A stretch of DNA of 64,000 nt from Emticicia soli. Its GTDB lineage: Bacteria; Bacteroidota; Bacteroidia; Cytophagales; Spirosomataceae. This document shows, piece by piece, positions 28,107 through 38,067 of this stretch. The position numbers and the translations under genes were made by a program. The number at the start of each line of letters is the position of its first letter. Positions within the stretch are counted from its first letter, which is position 1. Where the stretch lies: NCBI RefSeq assembly GCF_037860775.1, contig NZ_JBBEWC010000009.1, positions 124,001 through 188,000 of the forward strand, read 5' to 3'. Below the pieces are notes generated by a model, which worked only from the letters and a program-made list of their open reading frames with translations, searched no databases and was not told the origin of the DNA.

Positions 28107-30527
28107 ATGATACTTAACTATTTCAAAATCGCATTCAGAAATCTTGGTAAGAACAAGGTTTATTCATTCATCAATATTGGTGGACTTGCCGTGGGTATGT
28201 CGGTAGCGATATTGATTGGCCTCTGGATTTACGACGAACTGGCTTACAATAAATATCATAAGAACTATGAATCTATTGCACAAGTGCGCACTGAAAGTAC
28301 AGACCCCAACACAGGAATTACCAGAAACGGCCCTGCCTTACAGTTTCCGCTTGGTACAGCTCTTAAAAATAATTATAAGCATTATTTTAGACACGTATTG
28401 ATGGCTTTTTGGGTAGGCGACTACACACTTTCGGCAGATAATAACAAGTTCCCGAAAAGAGGTGAGTTTATTGAAGGTGAAGTGATAGATATGCTTTCGC
28501 TTAAAATGTTAAAAGGTTCAGCAGAATCGTTAAAAGACCCGCATTCTATCATTTTGTCTGCATCTACGGCTAAGGCTATTTTTGGCGATGAGAACCCTGT
28601 GAACAAAAACCTGAAAATCGACAACCGCATGGATGTAGTGGTTACAGGAGTATTTGAGGATATGCCCAAAAATAATCGTTTCAGCGAAATACAGTTTTTT
28701 TCGCCGTGGGCTTTGTGGGTATCATCAAACGACTGGGTGAAACAATGCGAAAACGAGTGGAACAATAGCTCGTTTAATGTTTTTGTACAACTGCAACCCA
28801 ACGTATCAATTGAGCAGGCGAGCACAGCTCTAAAGGGTTTTTATGATAAAAACACACCTAAACAAATAGCCGACGATTGGAGAAAATATAGCCCGGCAAT
28901 ATTCTTGTATCCGATGGAACAATGGCGGTTATACTCCGATTTTAAAGACGGTAAAGTATCAGGCGGCCGCATTACTTTCGTATGGCTGTTTGGTATAGTA
29001 GGTATTTTTGTATTGCTATTGGCATGTATCAATTTTATGAATTTGAGCACTGCCCGTTCAGAAAAACGTGCCAAAGAAGTAGGTATCCGCAAAGCCATTG
29101 GCTCTGTCAGAATACAATTGGTTCAACAGTTTCTGAGCGAGTCTTTTCTGGTTGTTTTATTTGCCTTTGCACTAGCTCTTGGTTTTGTGATAGTAGCCTT
29201 GCCTTGGTTTAATAATCTGGCCGACAAAGGTATGTCGATACCATTTACTGATGCGCTTTTCTGGTTAATCAGTATCGGCTTTATCATCTTTACTGCTTCT
29301 GTGGCGGGTACGTATCCTGCATTCTATTTATCATCATTTCAGCCTGTAAAAGTACTGAAAGGTACTTTCAAATTAGGTCGATTCTCCTCATTGCCTCGCA
29401 AGGTGTTGGTGGTTGTGCAGTTTACGGTTTCAGTCGTGTTGATAGTTGGTACTATTGTGGTTTATCAGCAAATTAACCATGCACGTAACAGACCCGTGGG
29501 CTATAACAGAGAAGGGCTGATTAAAGTAGCACTCAATGACCCTAATTATGAGGGTAAGCAAGATGTAATAAAAGCAAAATTGCTTAATACAGGCATGGTT
29601 GAAAATATGGCACTTTCTTCAAGCCCACTGACCGAAATATGGAGTAATGCCGGAGGTTTTACCTGGAAAGGCAAAGACCCTGAATTAGCATCTGATTTTG
29701 GCGTTATTAACGTAACTCATGATTTTGGTAAACTAATAGACTGGAAAATAAAAGAAGGACGTGATTTCTCGAGAATATATGCTACAGATTCGAGCGCTAT
29801 TATTATCAACGAAACAGCAGCCAAGTACTTAGGCTTAAAGAATCCTGTGGGCGAATTTATTACTAATGAAGATGACGACGGCAAAAAAAGCTGGCAGATT
29901 ATTGGTGTGGTAAAAGATTTAGTGATGGAGTCGCCGTATGACCCTGTGAAACGTTCTTTCTATTTTCTGGACCCGAAATACAACGATGTGAGCCAGATGA
30001 TTATTAAAATAAAACCTAGTGCTAGTGCCAGCGAAGCCTTGCCTAAAATAGAGGCAGTTTTTAAAGAAATAGTACCATCAGCCTTATTTGATTATAAATT
30101 TATCGATGCCGAATACGGTTTTAAATTCAGTCAGGAAGAACACATAGGTAAATTAGCTACTTTCTTTGCTTTGCTTGCCATCCTTATCTCTTGTCTTGGT
30201 CTTTTTGGATTGGCTTCTTTTGTAGCCGAGCAACGTACCAAAGAAATAGGTATCCGCAAAGTGTTGGGTGCTAGTATAAGCAGCTTATGGGGTATGTTGT
30301 CTAAAGACTTTGTGATATTGGTAATTATCTCTTGTATGCTTGCTGCACCGATAGCTTATTATTTTATGAACCAATGGCTTGTAAAGTATAATTATCATAC
30401 CGAAATATCGTGGTGGATTTTTGTAGTAACTGGTGCTGGTGCTTTAGGTATTACTTTACTGACAGTAAGCTACCAAGCCATAAAAGCAGCATTGATGAAT
30501 CCGATAAAGAGTTTAAAATCCGAATAA
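28107..30527 (+). CDS. FtsX/MacB-type ABC transporter permease, array gene 12
   Basis: This 806-residue protein is the tandem twin of array gene 11. After the identical first 77 bases it diverges in the region after helix 1 (DELAYNKYHKNYESIAQVRT here, DEINANKYHKNYEKIGQIRS there). FtsX loop one is RAKEVGIRKAIGSV near 320 and loop two RTKEIGIRKVLGAS near 707. Periplasmic domain two has the variant insertion TNEDDDGKKSW near 595 where gene 11 has the shorter TEDGKFVW. It ends NPIKSLKSE with TAA rather than the TAG of gene 11, and is followed by a class A rather than class B spacer. The 3' end therefore has a different history from its 5' end. Confidence 0.95.
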   Translation: MILNYFKIAFRNLGKNKVYSFINIGGLAVGMSVAILIGLWIYDELAYNKYHKNYESIAQVRTESTDPNTGITRNGPALQFPLGTALKNNYKHYFRHVLMAFWVGDYTLSADNNKFPKRGEFIEGEVIDMLSLKMLKGSAESLKDPHSIILSASTAKAIFGDENPVNKNLKIDNRMDVVVTGVFEDMPKNNRFSEIQFFSPWALWVSSNDWVKQCENEWNNSSFNVFVQLQPNVSIEQASTALKGFYDKNTPKQIADDWRKYSPAIFLYPMEQWRLYSDFKDGKVSGGRITFVWLFGIVGIFVLLLACINFMNLSTARSEKRAKEVGIRKAIGSVRIQLVQQFLSESFLVVLFAFALALGFVIVALPWFNNLADKGMSIPFTDALFWLISIGFIIFTASVAGTYPAFYLSSFQPVKVLKGTFKLGRFSSLPRKVLVVVQFTVSVVLIVGTIVVYQQINHARNRPVGYNREGLIKVALNDPNYEGKQDVIKAKLLNTGMVENMALSSSPLTEIWSNAGGFTWKGKDPELASDFGVINVTHDFGKLIDWKIKEGRDFSRIYATDSSAIIINETAAKYLGLKNPVGEFITNEDDDGKKSWQIIGVVKDLVMESPYDPVKRSFYFLDPKYNDVSQMIIKIKPSASASEALPKIEAVFKEIVPSALFDYKFIDAEYGFKFSQEEHIGKLATFFALLAILISCLGLFGLASFVAEQRTKEIGIRKVLGASISSLWGMLSKDFVILVIISCMLAAPIAYYFMNQWLVKYNYHTEISWWIFVVTGAGALGITLLTVSYQAIKAALMNPIKSLKSE

Positions 30528-30672
30528 AGCCCCCAGCCGCAGCGGCGGACCGTCCCTAAAGGGGTGTTGCTTACGCCAGATTGAAGATCTGGAGTTGCAC
30601 TACTTAAAGGGAGATTTGGGGAATAGAATATATAAACTTTTAAAAAGTCCCCCTTTAGGGGCTAGGGGTCTT
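30528..30672 (+). repeat. Class A intergenic inverted repeat, copy 5
   Basis: The 145-bp spacer has the complete head (CCGCAGCGGCGGACCGTCCC then TAAAGGGGTGTTGCTTACGCC) and tail (AAGTCCCCCTTTAGGGGCTA then GGGGTCTT). Its tail is open in the frame of gene 13, so an ORF finder extends that gene 78 bases into the repeat. Head and tail arms are exact complements over 11 bp. Confidence 0.85.
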
Positions 30673-33063
30673 ATGATACGTAATTACTTGAAAATCGCCT
30701 GGAGAAATCTTGCTAAGAGCAAGGTTTACTCGTTTATTAATGTTTTTGGTCTTGCCGTTGGCATGGCCGTTGCTATGTTGATTGGCCTCTGGATAAATGA
30801 CGAGATGTCGGCCAATAAGCACCATGCCAATTATAATAGTATTTACCAGATCAAAATGCACCAGACTTTTGATGGGCGCCGTGGAACACAAGATGCAATA
30901 CCTTTTCCGATGGGAGATGAGTTAAGAGCTAAGTTTCCCGACTTTAAAGCTACTGTTATGTGTGACTGGGGGGGCAATCGCTCTTTAGTAACAGGCAATC
31001 AGAAGTTTCTTAAATATGGGCATTTCATTGGTGAAGATGCCATTGATATGTTTTCGTTGAAAGTACTCAATGGAGATAAGAATCCCTTAAAAGAACCTTA
31101 TTCTATTGTATTAACTGACGAAACAGCTAAAACAATTTTTGGAGATAAAAACCCTGTTGGCCAGATATTAAGAGTTGATAACACAGTAGATTTAAAAGTA
31201 ACAGGGGTAGTACAAAAACAACCTAAAAATGCCAATCTGCAATTTGACTACCTGATACCTTGGCAATTGCAGGAAAAAATATATGACTGGATAGCCAAAT
31301 TTCATAAAACCAACTGGGGTAATAACTCATGGCAGGCTTTTGTGCAATTAAAAGATGGTGTTGACCCTGAAAAAACTAACGCCAGAATCAAAAATGTGGT
31401 ATTAGACCACTTTAAAGAAAACCAGTTGATGCAAAAGAGCATTAAGCCGGAAGTATTTGTACATCCGATGGCTAAATGGCGTTTATATTCTGATTTCACA
31501 GAAGGTAAAAATACCGGAGGGTTCATTAAGTATGTAAGGCTATTTGGTATATTTGGTATTTTCGTTTTAGTAATTGCGTGTATTAATTTTATGAACCTGA
31601 GCACTGCTCGTTCTGAAAAACGTGCCAAAGAAGTTGGGGTTCGTAAAGCGGTAGGTTCGGCACGTCAACAGTTAATCAGTCAGTTTTTAAGTGAGTCAAT
31701 ACTCATTGCTTTTATATCTCTGGCTGTAGCATTTTTACTTGTAGCTATTTCGTTGCCTTATTTTAATAAACTCACTGAAAAACAGATGGTAATTGAGTTT
31801 ACTAATCCTGTATTCTGGTTGATTATGATAGGCTTTACACTTATTACAGGCCTATTGGCCGGCAGCTATCCTGCACTTTATTTATCTTCGTTCAATCCGG
31901 TTAAAATTCTTAAAGGCGGCGTACATGTAGGCAAAAATGCTTCTTTACCACGTAAAATACTGGTAGTAGTGCAATTTACGTTCTCAATTGTATTAATGAT
32001 AGGTACTGTTATTATCTATCAACAAATACAATATGCTAAAAATCGTCCGATTGGATTCGATAACAAAGCTCTGATTTCGGTAGGAAGCTCGGGCGATCTG
32101 ATGAGAAATTATGATGCCTTGAAAAATGAACTGATTGCTACGGGTATGGTATCATCGATTTGTAAATCAAATTCGCCTCCTACACAAATCTGGAGTAACA
32201 ATAGTGGTTGGGAGTGGAAAGGCTCAACTCCTGACGATAAATCGGCGCTATTTAACACGATTGCTACCAACTACGATTACATTAAAACCATAGGTATTAA
32301 ATTAAAAGAAGGTAGAGATTTTTCAAAAGAATATTCGACCGACTCAGTAGGCGTGATTTTGAATGAAGCGGCTGTAAAACGCATGGGATTAAAAAATCCG
32401 GTAGGCGAAATAGTAAAATGGAATGAGCAGGAGCGAAGAGTAGTTGGTGTAATACCTGATGTTCTGATGGACTCGCCTTACAGAGATGTTGCGCCACTTA
32501 CCATTGTATTCGAGAAAGACTGGACAAACTTTCTTAATGTCAGATTTACCCCTACTGCATCGTCGTCTGAAGCTATTAAAGCCATTAAACCAATATTCGA
32601 TAAATATAATCCTGGTTATCCGTTCGATTACAAATTTGCAGATGTTGAGTATGCCAGCAAGTTTAATTATGAAGAACTCATAGGTAATCTGGTTGCTATT
32701 ATTTCAGGGTTAGCCATTTTTATTTCATGTTTAGGTTTGTTTGGTTTAGCGTCATTTATGGCCGAACAACGTAAAAAAGAGATAGGGGTCAGAAAAGTAC
32801 TCGGTGCTAGTGTGGCCAATCTATGGGGATTGCTTTCAAAAGACTTTTTAATTCTTATTATTATCTCATGTGCCATAGCATCGCCAATTGCGTGGTATGC
32901 CATGACCGAATGGCTCAGCGATTATAAATATAAGATAAGTATTGGTGTAGGTGTATTCTTGCTAGTGCTTGTAATGTCTATGCTCATTACATTGCTCACA
33001 GTAAGTTATCAGGCTATTAAAGCCGCATTGGCTAATCCGGTTAAATCATTAAAAACTGAATAG
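30673..33063 (+). CDS. FtsX/MacB-type ABC transporter permease, array gene 13
   Basis: The protein is 796 residues from the ATG where the family start MIRNYLKIAWRNLAKSK begins. The earlier in-frame ATG at 30595 would translate the class A repeat (KSPPLGARG) and is rejected. With genes 11 and 12 it forms a subgroup with AVGMAVAMLIGLWI in helix 1 and a lysine/asparagine-rich entry (SANKHHANYNSIYQIK). FtsX loop one is RAKEVGVRKAVGSA near 315. Loop two is RKKEIGVRKVLGAS near 699, with KK where most have RT. The last helix pair (IGVGVFLLVLVMSMLITLLT) differs from its relatives. The end is ANPVKSLKTE, where most have M/V-NPVK. The stop is TAG. Confidence 0.95.
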   Translation: MIRNYLKIAWRNLAKSKVYSFINVFGLAVGMAVAMLIGLWINDEMSANKHHANYNSIYQIKMHQTFDGRRGTQDAIPFPMGDELRAKFPDFKATVMCDWGGNRSLVTGNQKFLKYGHFIGEDAIDMFSLKVLNGDKNPLKEPYSIVLTDETAKTIFGDKNPVGQILRVDNTVDLKVTGVVQKQPKNANLQFDYLIPWQLQEKIYDWIAKFHKTNWGNNSWQAFVQLKDGVDPEKTNARIKNVVLDHFKENQLMQKSIKPEVFVHPMAKWRLYSDFTEGKNTGGFIKYVRLFGIFGIFVLVIACINFMNLSTARSEKRAKEVGVRKAVGSARQQLISQFLSESILIAFISLAVAFLLVAISLPYFNKLTEKQMVIEFTNPVFWLIMIGFTLITGLLAGSYPALYLSSFNPVKILKGGVHVGKNASLPRKILVVVQFTFSIVLMIGTVIIYQQIQYAKNRPIGFDNKALISVGSSGDLMRNYDALKNELIATGMVSSICKSNSPPTQIWSNNSGWEWKGSTPDDKSALFNTIATNYDYIKTIGIKLKEGRDFSKEYSTDSVGVILNEAAVKRMGLKNPVGEIVKWNEQERRVVGVIPDVLMDSPYRDVAPLTIVFEKDWTNFLNVRFTPTASSSEAIKAIKPIFDKYNPGYPFDYKFADVEYASKFNYEELIGNLVAIISGLAIFISCLGLFGLASFMAEQRKKEIGVRKVLGASVANLWGLLSKDFLILIIISCAIASPIAWYAMTEWLSDYKYKISIGVGVFLLVLVMSMLITLLTVSYQAIKAALANPVKSLKTE

Positions 33064-33132
33064 CAGAGAGAATGGGGCATAGGGCAGAGGTTTTGCCCTA
33101 TGCGCTTACCTCTTTGCCCAAAGCCCTCTCAA
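33064..33132 (+). repeat. Class B intergenic inverted repeat, copy 5
   Basis: The 69-bp spacer contains GCATAGGGC and its exact complement GCCCTATGC, 9 bp with a short loop (AGAGGTTTT). Further modules CAGAGAG and CTCTTTG lie outside. It begins right after TAG. The right arm is open in frame with gene 14 and explains the false N-terminal extension from 33100. Confidence 0.85.
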
Positions 33133-35547
33133 ATGATACGCAATTATTTAAAAATCGCCTTTCGGAATTTACTGAGAAGTAAAACCTTTTCTTTCATAAA
33201 TATCTTTGGTTTGTCGGTAGGGCTGGCTACCTGTTTGCTCATTATGCTCTATGTCATAGACGAATTAAGTTATGACAAACACCATAAAGATGGCGCACAG
33301 ATTTTTAGGGTAGCGCTACAAACAGGAGATGAGCGGTGGTCATCGATGGCAGCTCCGGTAGCTCAAGGAATCAAAAAAGATTTTGCAGAAGTAGAAGAGA
33401 CAACTCGTTTGCTGAACTTCCCGAATATTGATAAAGTGCTATTAACCAATGAAAAGGCCGACAAGCAGTTTTATGAAACCAATGCGTATTATGTAGACAA
33501 CACGTTCTTCAATATTTTTACGTATGATTTTAAATACGGCAACGGGCAAACAGCGCTAAATCAGCCTAACACGATTGTGATTTCGGAGACAGTTGCCAAT
33601 AAAATATTTGGTAATGAAAATCCGGTCGATAAAGTTATTAATGTAGAAATACCTTATGGCAAGCTTAATTATACCATAAAAGGAGTTTTCAGAGACAAAC
33701 AACAAAAATCTCATATTGATGCCCATTTATTGCTTTCTATGCAAAATGGTGATATTGGTCAGTGGGTAAATAGCCAGACTAACTGGGCGGTTAATAGCCT
33801 GTTTCATACTTATATAAAACTGAAGCCAGGTACAAACGTGGCTTCGTTTGAGAGAAAACTGCCATCTTTCTGGGAAAGAAATGGAGGGACAGATATGAGG
33901 GCGATTAATGTAACAAAAACATTATTCTTACAACCATTGCATGATATATACCTGAAATCGGCTATTGGTAATGAAATTTCGGCCAATGGTAGCATGACCT
34001 ACGTCTACATATTCAGTTCAATAGCGGCTTTTCTTTTATTGATAGCCTGTATCAATTTCATGAACCTTTCTACGGCTCGTTCAGAAAAACGTGCTAAAGA
34101 AGTAGGCGTAAGAAAGGTAATGGGAGCGAATAAAAATGCCTTAGTAAAACAGTTTTTGGGAGAGTCTCTTATCATGTCGTTTATTGCATTGTTTATTGCC
34201 CTTTTATTGGTACAAATAAGCCTGCCTGCTTTTAATAGTTTCACACAAAAGAGTATTGATATTTTTAAAACACCTAGCATTTTTATCTGGATAAGTGGGC
34301 TTACTATAGTAACAGCCGTATTAGCAGGGTTATACCCATCATTTTACTTGTCATCATTTAAACCAATTGCAGTACTAAAAGGGCGCTTAATCAATAGTAT
34401 TTCGGCTACTTTTATCCGTAAGGGGCTAGTGGTTTTTCAGTTTACTATTTCTGTTACGCTTATTTTGGTAACAATGGTTATCTGGCGCCAAATGAGCTTA
34501 ATCAGAAATCAGGATTTAGGTTTTAATAAAGACCACCAATTGATTATTCCTTTCAGAAGCGCCGCCACTGCCAACAACTATACTGCATTGAAAAATGAAG
34601 TATTGAAAAAAAACAATGTAATTTCGGCAACGGCAGGTACAAGTTATCCAGGTATTCAGCTTATAGAAGATCAGTTTTTCTACGCCGAAGGCAAGAGTCT
34701 TGAAGAAAAAGTAGATATTAATTTTGCAAGGGTAAACGACGATTACATCGAAACGCTGGGCTATAAAGTATTGTACGGGCGGTCTTTTTCAAAGAACCCA
34801 AAGGCTGACTCTAATGCAATCATATTAAATGAATCGGCAGTAAAGCAATTAGGCTATACTGCTGAAAACGCCGTGGGTAAGAAAATCAATTATGAAGAAC
34901 GAGGACAGATTTTACGCAAAGAAATAGTAGGTGTTGTAAAAGACTTCAATTTCCATAGTCTGCATGAAGCTATTGGCCCTTATGGAATGGTAAAACTGGT
35001 AGACAATCAACATAATTTTTTTATTGCTCATGTTCAAAAAGGTGATTTTGAATCTACCATTGCTGATATTGAACAAATATGGAAAAAGATTAATCCTGCT
35101 TCACCATTTGAATATTATTTCCTCGACCAGGATTTCCAGAAAAACTATCAGAAAGAAGAGAAAACATCTGGCACTATTACCTATTTTATGTTAATCACCA
35201 TTTTTATTGCTTGTTTGGGTCTGTTTGGCTTGGCCGCATTTAGTGCCGAGCAGCGCACTAAAGAAATAGGTGTCAGAAAAGTATTAGGTGCCACAGTTGG
35301 GCAAATAATAGGGCTTTTTTCTAAAGATTTTATGAAACTGGTAATTATTGCTTGCGCAATTGCATTTCCGGCTGGCTACTGGTTGATGCGCCAATGGTTG
35401 AAAAACTTTGCTTATCAGATAGAACTGCACTGGTGGATATACCTTATTGCCGGATTAACTACCTTATTAATTGCATTCCTTACAGTAAGTTATCAGGCCG
35501 CTAAAGCAGCATTAACAAATCCGATAAAATCTTTGAAATCTGAATAG
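33133..35547 (+). CDS. FtsX/MacB-type ABC transporter permease, array gene 14
   Basis: The protein is 804 residues from MIRNYLKIAFRNLLRSK. The 33-base extension to an upstream ATG is spacer-derived and rejected. Helix 1 is followed by DELSYDKHHKDGAQIFRVAL. FtsX loop one is RAKEVGVRKVMGAN near 319. Loop two is RTKEIGVRKVLGAT near 707, with Thr for the final Ser, followed by VGQIIGLFSKDFMKLVIIAC. Periplasmic domain one has an unusual FERKLPSFWERNGGTD segment near 250. It ends NPIKSLKSE with TAG and is followed by class B copy 6. A PAGYWLMRQW motif in the last unit, with Arg, is unique among the array members. Confidence 0.95.
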   Translation: MIRNYLKIAFRNLLRSKTFSFINIFGLSVGLATCLLIMLYVIDELSYDKHHKDGAQIFRVALQTGDERWSSMAAPVAQGIKKDFAEVEETTRLLNFPNIDKVLLTNEKADKQFYETNAYYVDNTFFNIFTYDFKYGNGQTALNQPNTIVISETVANKIFGNENPVDKVINVEIPYGKLNYTIKGVFRDKQQKSHIDAHLLLSMQNGDIGQWVNSQTNWAVNSLFHTYIKLKPGTNVASFERKLPSFWERNGGTDMRAINVTKTLFLQPLHDIYLKSAIGNEISANGSMTYVYIFSSIAAFLLLIACINFMNLSTARSEKRAKEVGVRKVMGANKNALVKQFLGESLIMSFIALFIALLLVQISLPAFNSFTQKSIDIFKTPSIFIWISGLTIVTAVLAGLYPSFYLSSFKPIAVLKGRLINSISATFIRKGLVVFQFTISVTLILVTMVIWRQMSLIRNQDLGFNKDHQLIIPFRSAATANNYTALKNEVLKKNNVISATAGTSYPGIQLIEDQFFYAEGKSLEEKVDINFARVNDDYIETLGYKVLYGRSFSKNPKADSNAIILNESAVKQLGYTAENAVGKKINYEERGQILRKEIVGVVKDFNFHSLHEAIGPYGMVKLVDNQHNFFIAHVQKGDFESTIADIEQIWKKINPASPFEYYFLDQDFQKNYQKEEKTSGTITYFMLITIFIACLGLFGLAAFSAEQRTKEIGVRKVLGATVGQIIGLFSKDFMKLVIIACAIAFPAGYWLMRQWLKNFAYQIELHWWIYLIAGLTTLLIAFLTVSYQAAKAALTNPIKSLKSE

Positions 35548-35619
35548 CAGAGAGCAGGGGGCATAGGGCAGAGGTTTTGCCCCATGCTCTTAGCCCTATG
35601 CCCTAACCCTTACAATTTT
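35548..35619 (+). repeat. Class B intergenic inverted repeat, copy 6
   Basis: This 72-bp copy has the cleanest stem of the class: GGGCATAGGGC and its perfect complement GCCCTATGCCC, 11 bp, with a loop that itself contains GCAGAGG and TTTTGCCCCATGC. It starts with CAGAGAG after the TAG stop. Its right arm gives the false upstream start at 35584 for gene 15. Confidence 0.85.
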
Positions 35620-38067
35620 ATGATACGCAATTACTTAAAAATCGCTTTACGAAATCTCTTTAAAAGAAAAGGATTTACGCTGCTGAATATCTTCGGCTTA
35701 GCTATTGGTATGACCTGTTGCTTACTGATTCTACAATATGTGAATTACGAGCGAGGCTTCGACAAATTTCATGAAGATGCCGACAGGATTGTACGCCTGC
35801 GTATAGATAATTACAGCGAAGGTAAATTGCTCTGGAAATCGGCAACGGTTTTTCCGGCTTTTGCACCAACTATGAAAAAAGATTTTCCAGAGATAGAAGA
35901 GGCCGGGCGTTTGATGGATGCCAATGCATTGTTGACGAATGAGGCGCGCAATATCAAATTTAATGAGCAAAAAGGATATTTTGCCGACCCTTCAATGCTG
36001 AAAATTCTTACTATTCCTATAGTAAAGGGGAACCCAGCGACGATGCTTAATGCTCCTGAAAAAATAATTTTGTCGGAAAGCTATGCCAAAAAATATTTTG
36101 CCGACGAAAACCCAATAGGTAAGGTTCTAAAAATGAGTGGTTTTGGGAATCCTCGTATGTGTGAGGTAACGGGTGTTTTTAAGGATTATCCTAAAAACTC
36201 TCATCTAATAATTGATTACCTTATTTCTTACAGTACACTAGGTAAGTTTATGAAAGAATCTGGCGATACAGATAATTCAACAGAAACAGCTTGGGGTTGG
36301 TACGATTTCTATACTTACTTTAAGTTACGGCCGGATGCTACTATAGAACAGGTACAGGAGAAAATGCCTGCTTTTTGTGACCAATACATTAATTCTAAAA
36401 GAGACCCGAAGAGTAATCGTAAAACTGAGGCATATCTAATGCCAATGACAGATATACATCTGTATGCTAACTTTAACCAGGAAGCAGAGGTAAATGGCAG
36501 CGGACAGGCAGTTTCATGGTTGTTTCTGATAGCATTCTTTATTCTTGCCATTGCGTGGACAAACTATATTAATCTGGCAACTGCACGTTCATTAGAACGT
36601 GCCAAAGAGGTAGGCGTTCGTAAGGTAATGGGAGCGCTGAGAGAACAGCTAGTAGGCCAGTTTCTGATGGAGAGTTTGATACTCAATCTTTCAGCTTTAC
36701 TAATATCATTAATGGCAGCCTATTTTGCTATGCCTTATTTTAGCAATTTTCTGGAGCAACAAATCACCTTCACATTTGCCGATAATATGAGTTTCTGGCT
36801 AATTATGTTATTGGTTTTTGTATTGGGCACTTTCTTATCGGGTATGTACCCTGCATTTGTGATGTCGGGAATAAAACCAATTATAGTATTAAAAGGTATT
36901 ATGCCTAAACTATCAGGCGGTATCTCTATGCGCAGAGTACTTATAGTTTCGCAGTTTTCGGCTTCTATTGCTTTAATCATAGGCACCATAGTGGTGTATC
37001 AGCAAATAAACTATATGCGAAGCCAGAAACTCGGTCTTGATATTGCCCAGACATTGGTACTTGAAGGTACAACATCTATTCAGGAAACTGAATTTCAGTC
37101 TTCGTTTAAGCCCTTTAAAAATGATATTCTGAAGCTAAAAGGCGCAGAAAATATAAGTTTGTCGTCAACAATACCGGGCGAAGAAGTTTATTGGACCAAT
37201 AGTGCAAGATGGATGCGCAAACCTAAAGAAAGCAGCACAACCATGTACATTATGTCTATGGACTATGACTTTGTTCCGGCTTATGATATGAAGATGGTAT
37301 CAGGTAGGGCATTCTCTGAAAAATTTGGCGAAGACCAGCATCGCAAAAATGTGCTGCTTAACGAGTCGGCGGTGAAAGCACTAGGTATAGAAAGCACTCA
37401 GAAAGCAATTAGTGAGAAAATAGTCATGGGAAGAGATACCTTTAATATAATAGGCGTAATGGCTGATTTTCATCAGGAAAGCCTTAAAAGAGCTGTTAAT
37501 CCGATGGTAGCCAAGCTAGAAATACATGGAGCATCTTTTCATTCTATCAAACTTAAAACGGATGATGTAAGCCAAACACTGGCTGATGTTCAGATGCTAT
37601 GGAATAAGGCTTTTCCGAATGACCCTTTCAAATATTTTTTTCTCGATAAACATTTTGACCGCCAGTATAAATCAGACGTATTGTTTGGTAAAGTATTCGG
37701 GTTCTTTGCTATGTTAGCCATTTTTGTGGCTTGTCTAGGGCTGTTGGGTTTATCCTCTTACAATGTTTTACAACGTACCAAAGAAATAGGTGTTCGTAAA
37801 GTACTAGGGGCTAGTATTTCAAGCATTGTAGTATTACTGTCAAAAGATTTTTTGAAACTTGTAATAATTGCCTCATTGATTGCTTTCCCGATTGCATGGG
37901 CAGTAATGAACCAATGGCTGCAAGATTTTGCAAGTCGCATAAATATACATTGGTGGGTATTTTTAGTGGCAGGTGTTTCGGCACTCATAGTTGCTCTTGT
38001 TACCATAAGTTTTCAATCAATCAAAGCCGCATTAATGAATCCGGTGAAGAGTTTAAAATCAGAATAG
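35620..38067 (+). CDS. FtsX/MacB-type ABC transporter permease, array gene 15
   Basis: At 815 residues from MIRNYLKIALRNLFKRKG this is the longest complete member; the 12 residues in front of it in the longer ORF come from the spacer. Helix 1 contains two adjacent cysteines (GMTCCLLILQ), followed by YERGFDKFHEDADRIVRLRI, with Tyr-Glu-Arg-Gly instead of DELS. FtsX loop one is RAKEVGVRKVMGAL near 326, preceded by ARSLE. Loop two is RTKEIGVRKVLGAS near 718, preceded by YNVLQ instead of the usual AEQ. The first FtsX unit has AWTNYINLATARS. The end is NPVKSLKSE, with a TAG stop joined to class B copy 7. Confidence 0.95.
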   Translation: MIRNYLKIALRNLFKRKGFTLLNIFGLAIGMTCCLLILQYVNYERGFDKFHEDADRIVRLRIDNYSEGKLLWKSATVFPAFAPTMKKDFPEIEEAGRLMDANALLTNEARNIKFNEQKGYFADPSMLKILTIPIVKGNPATMLNAPEKIILSESYAKKYFADENPIGKVLKMSGFGNPRMCEVTGVFKDYPKNSHLIIDYLISYSTLGKFMKESGDTDNSTETAWGWYDFYTYFKLRPDATIEQVQEKMPAFCDQYINSKRDPKSNRKTEAYLMPMTDIHLYANFNQEAEVNGSGQAVSWLFLIAFFILAIAWTNYINLATARSLERAKEVGVRKVMGALREQLVGQFLMESLILNLSALLISLMAAYFAMPYFSNFLEQQITFTFADNMSFWLIMLLVFVLGTFLSGMYPAFVMSGIKPIIVLKGIMPKLSGGISMRRVLIVSQFSASIALIIGTIVVYQQINYMRSQKLGLDIAQTLVLEGTTSIQETEFQSSFKPFKNDILKLKGAENISLSSTIPGEEVYWTNSARWMRKPKESSTTMYIMSMDYDFVPAYDMKMVSGRAFSEKFGEDQHRKNVLLNESAVKALGIESTQKAISEKIVMGRDTFNIIGVMADFHQESLKRAVNPMVAKLEIHGASFHSIKLKTDDVSQTLADVQMLWNKAFPNDPFKYFFLDKHFDRQYKSDVLFGKVFGFFAMLAIFVACLGLLGLSSYNVLQRTKEIGVRKVLGASISSIVVLLSKDFLKLVIIASLIAFPIAWAVMNQWLQDFASRINIHWWVFLVAGVSALIVALVTISFQSIKAALMNPVKSLKSE

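Noticed and set aside
28421..28825. Reverse-strand open frame of 134 codons inside permease gene 12
   Set aside because: Antisense shadow; the forward gene is full length and conserved across it.
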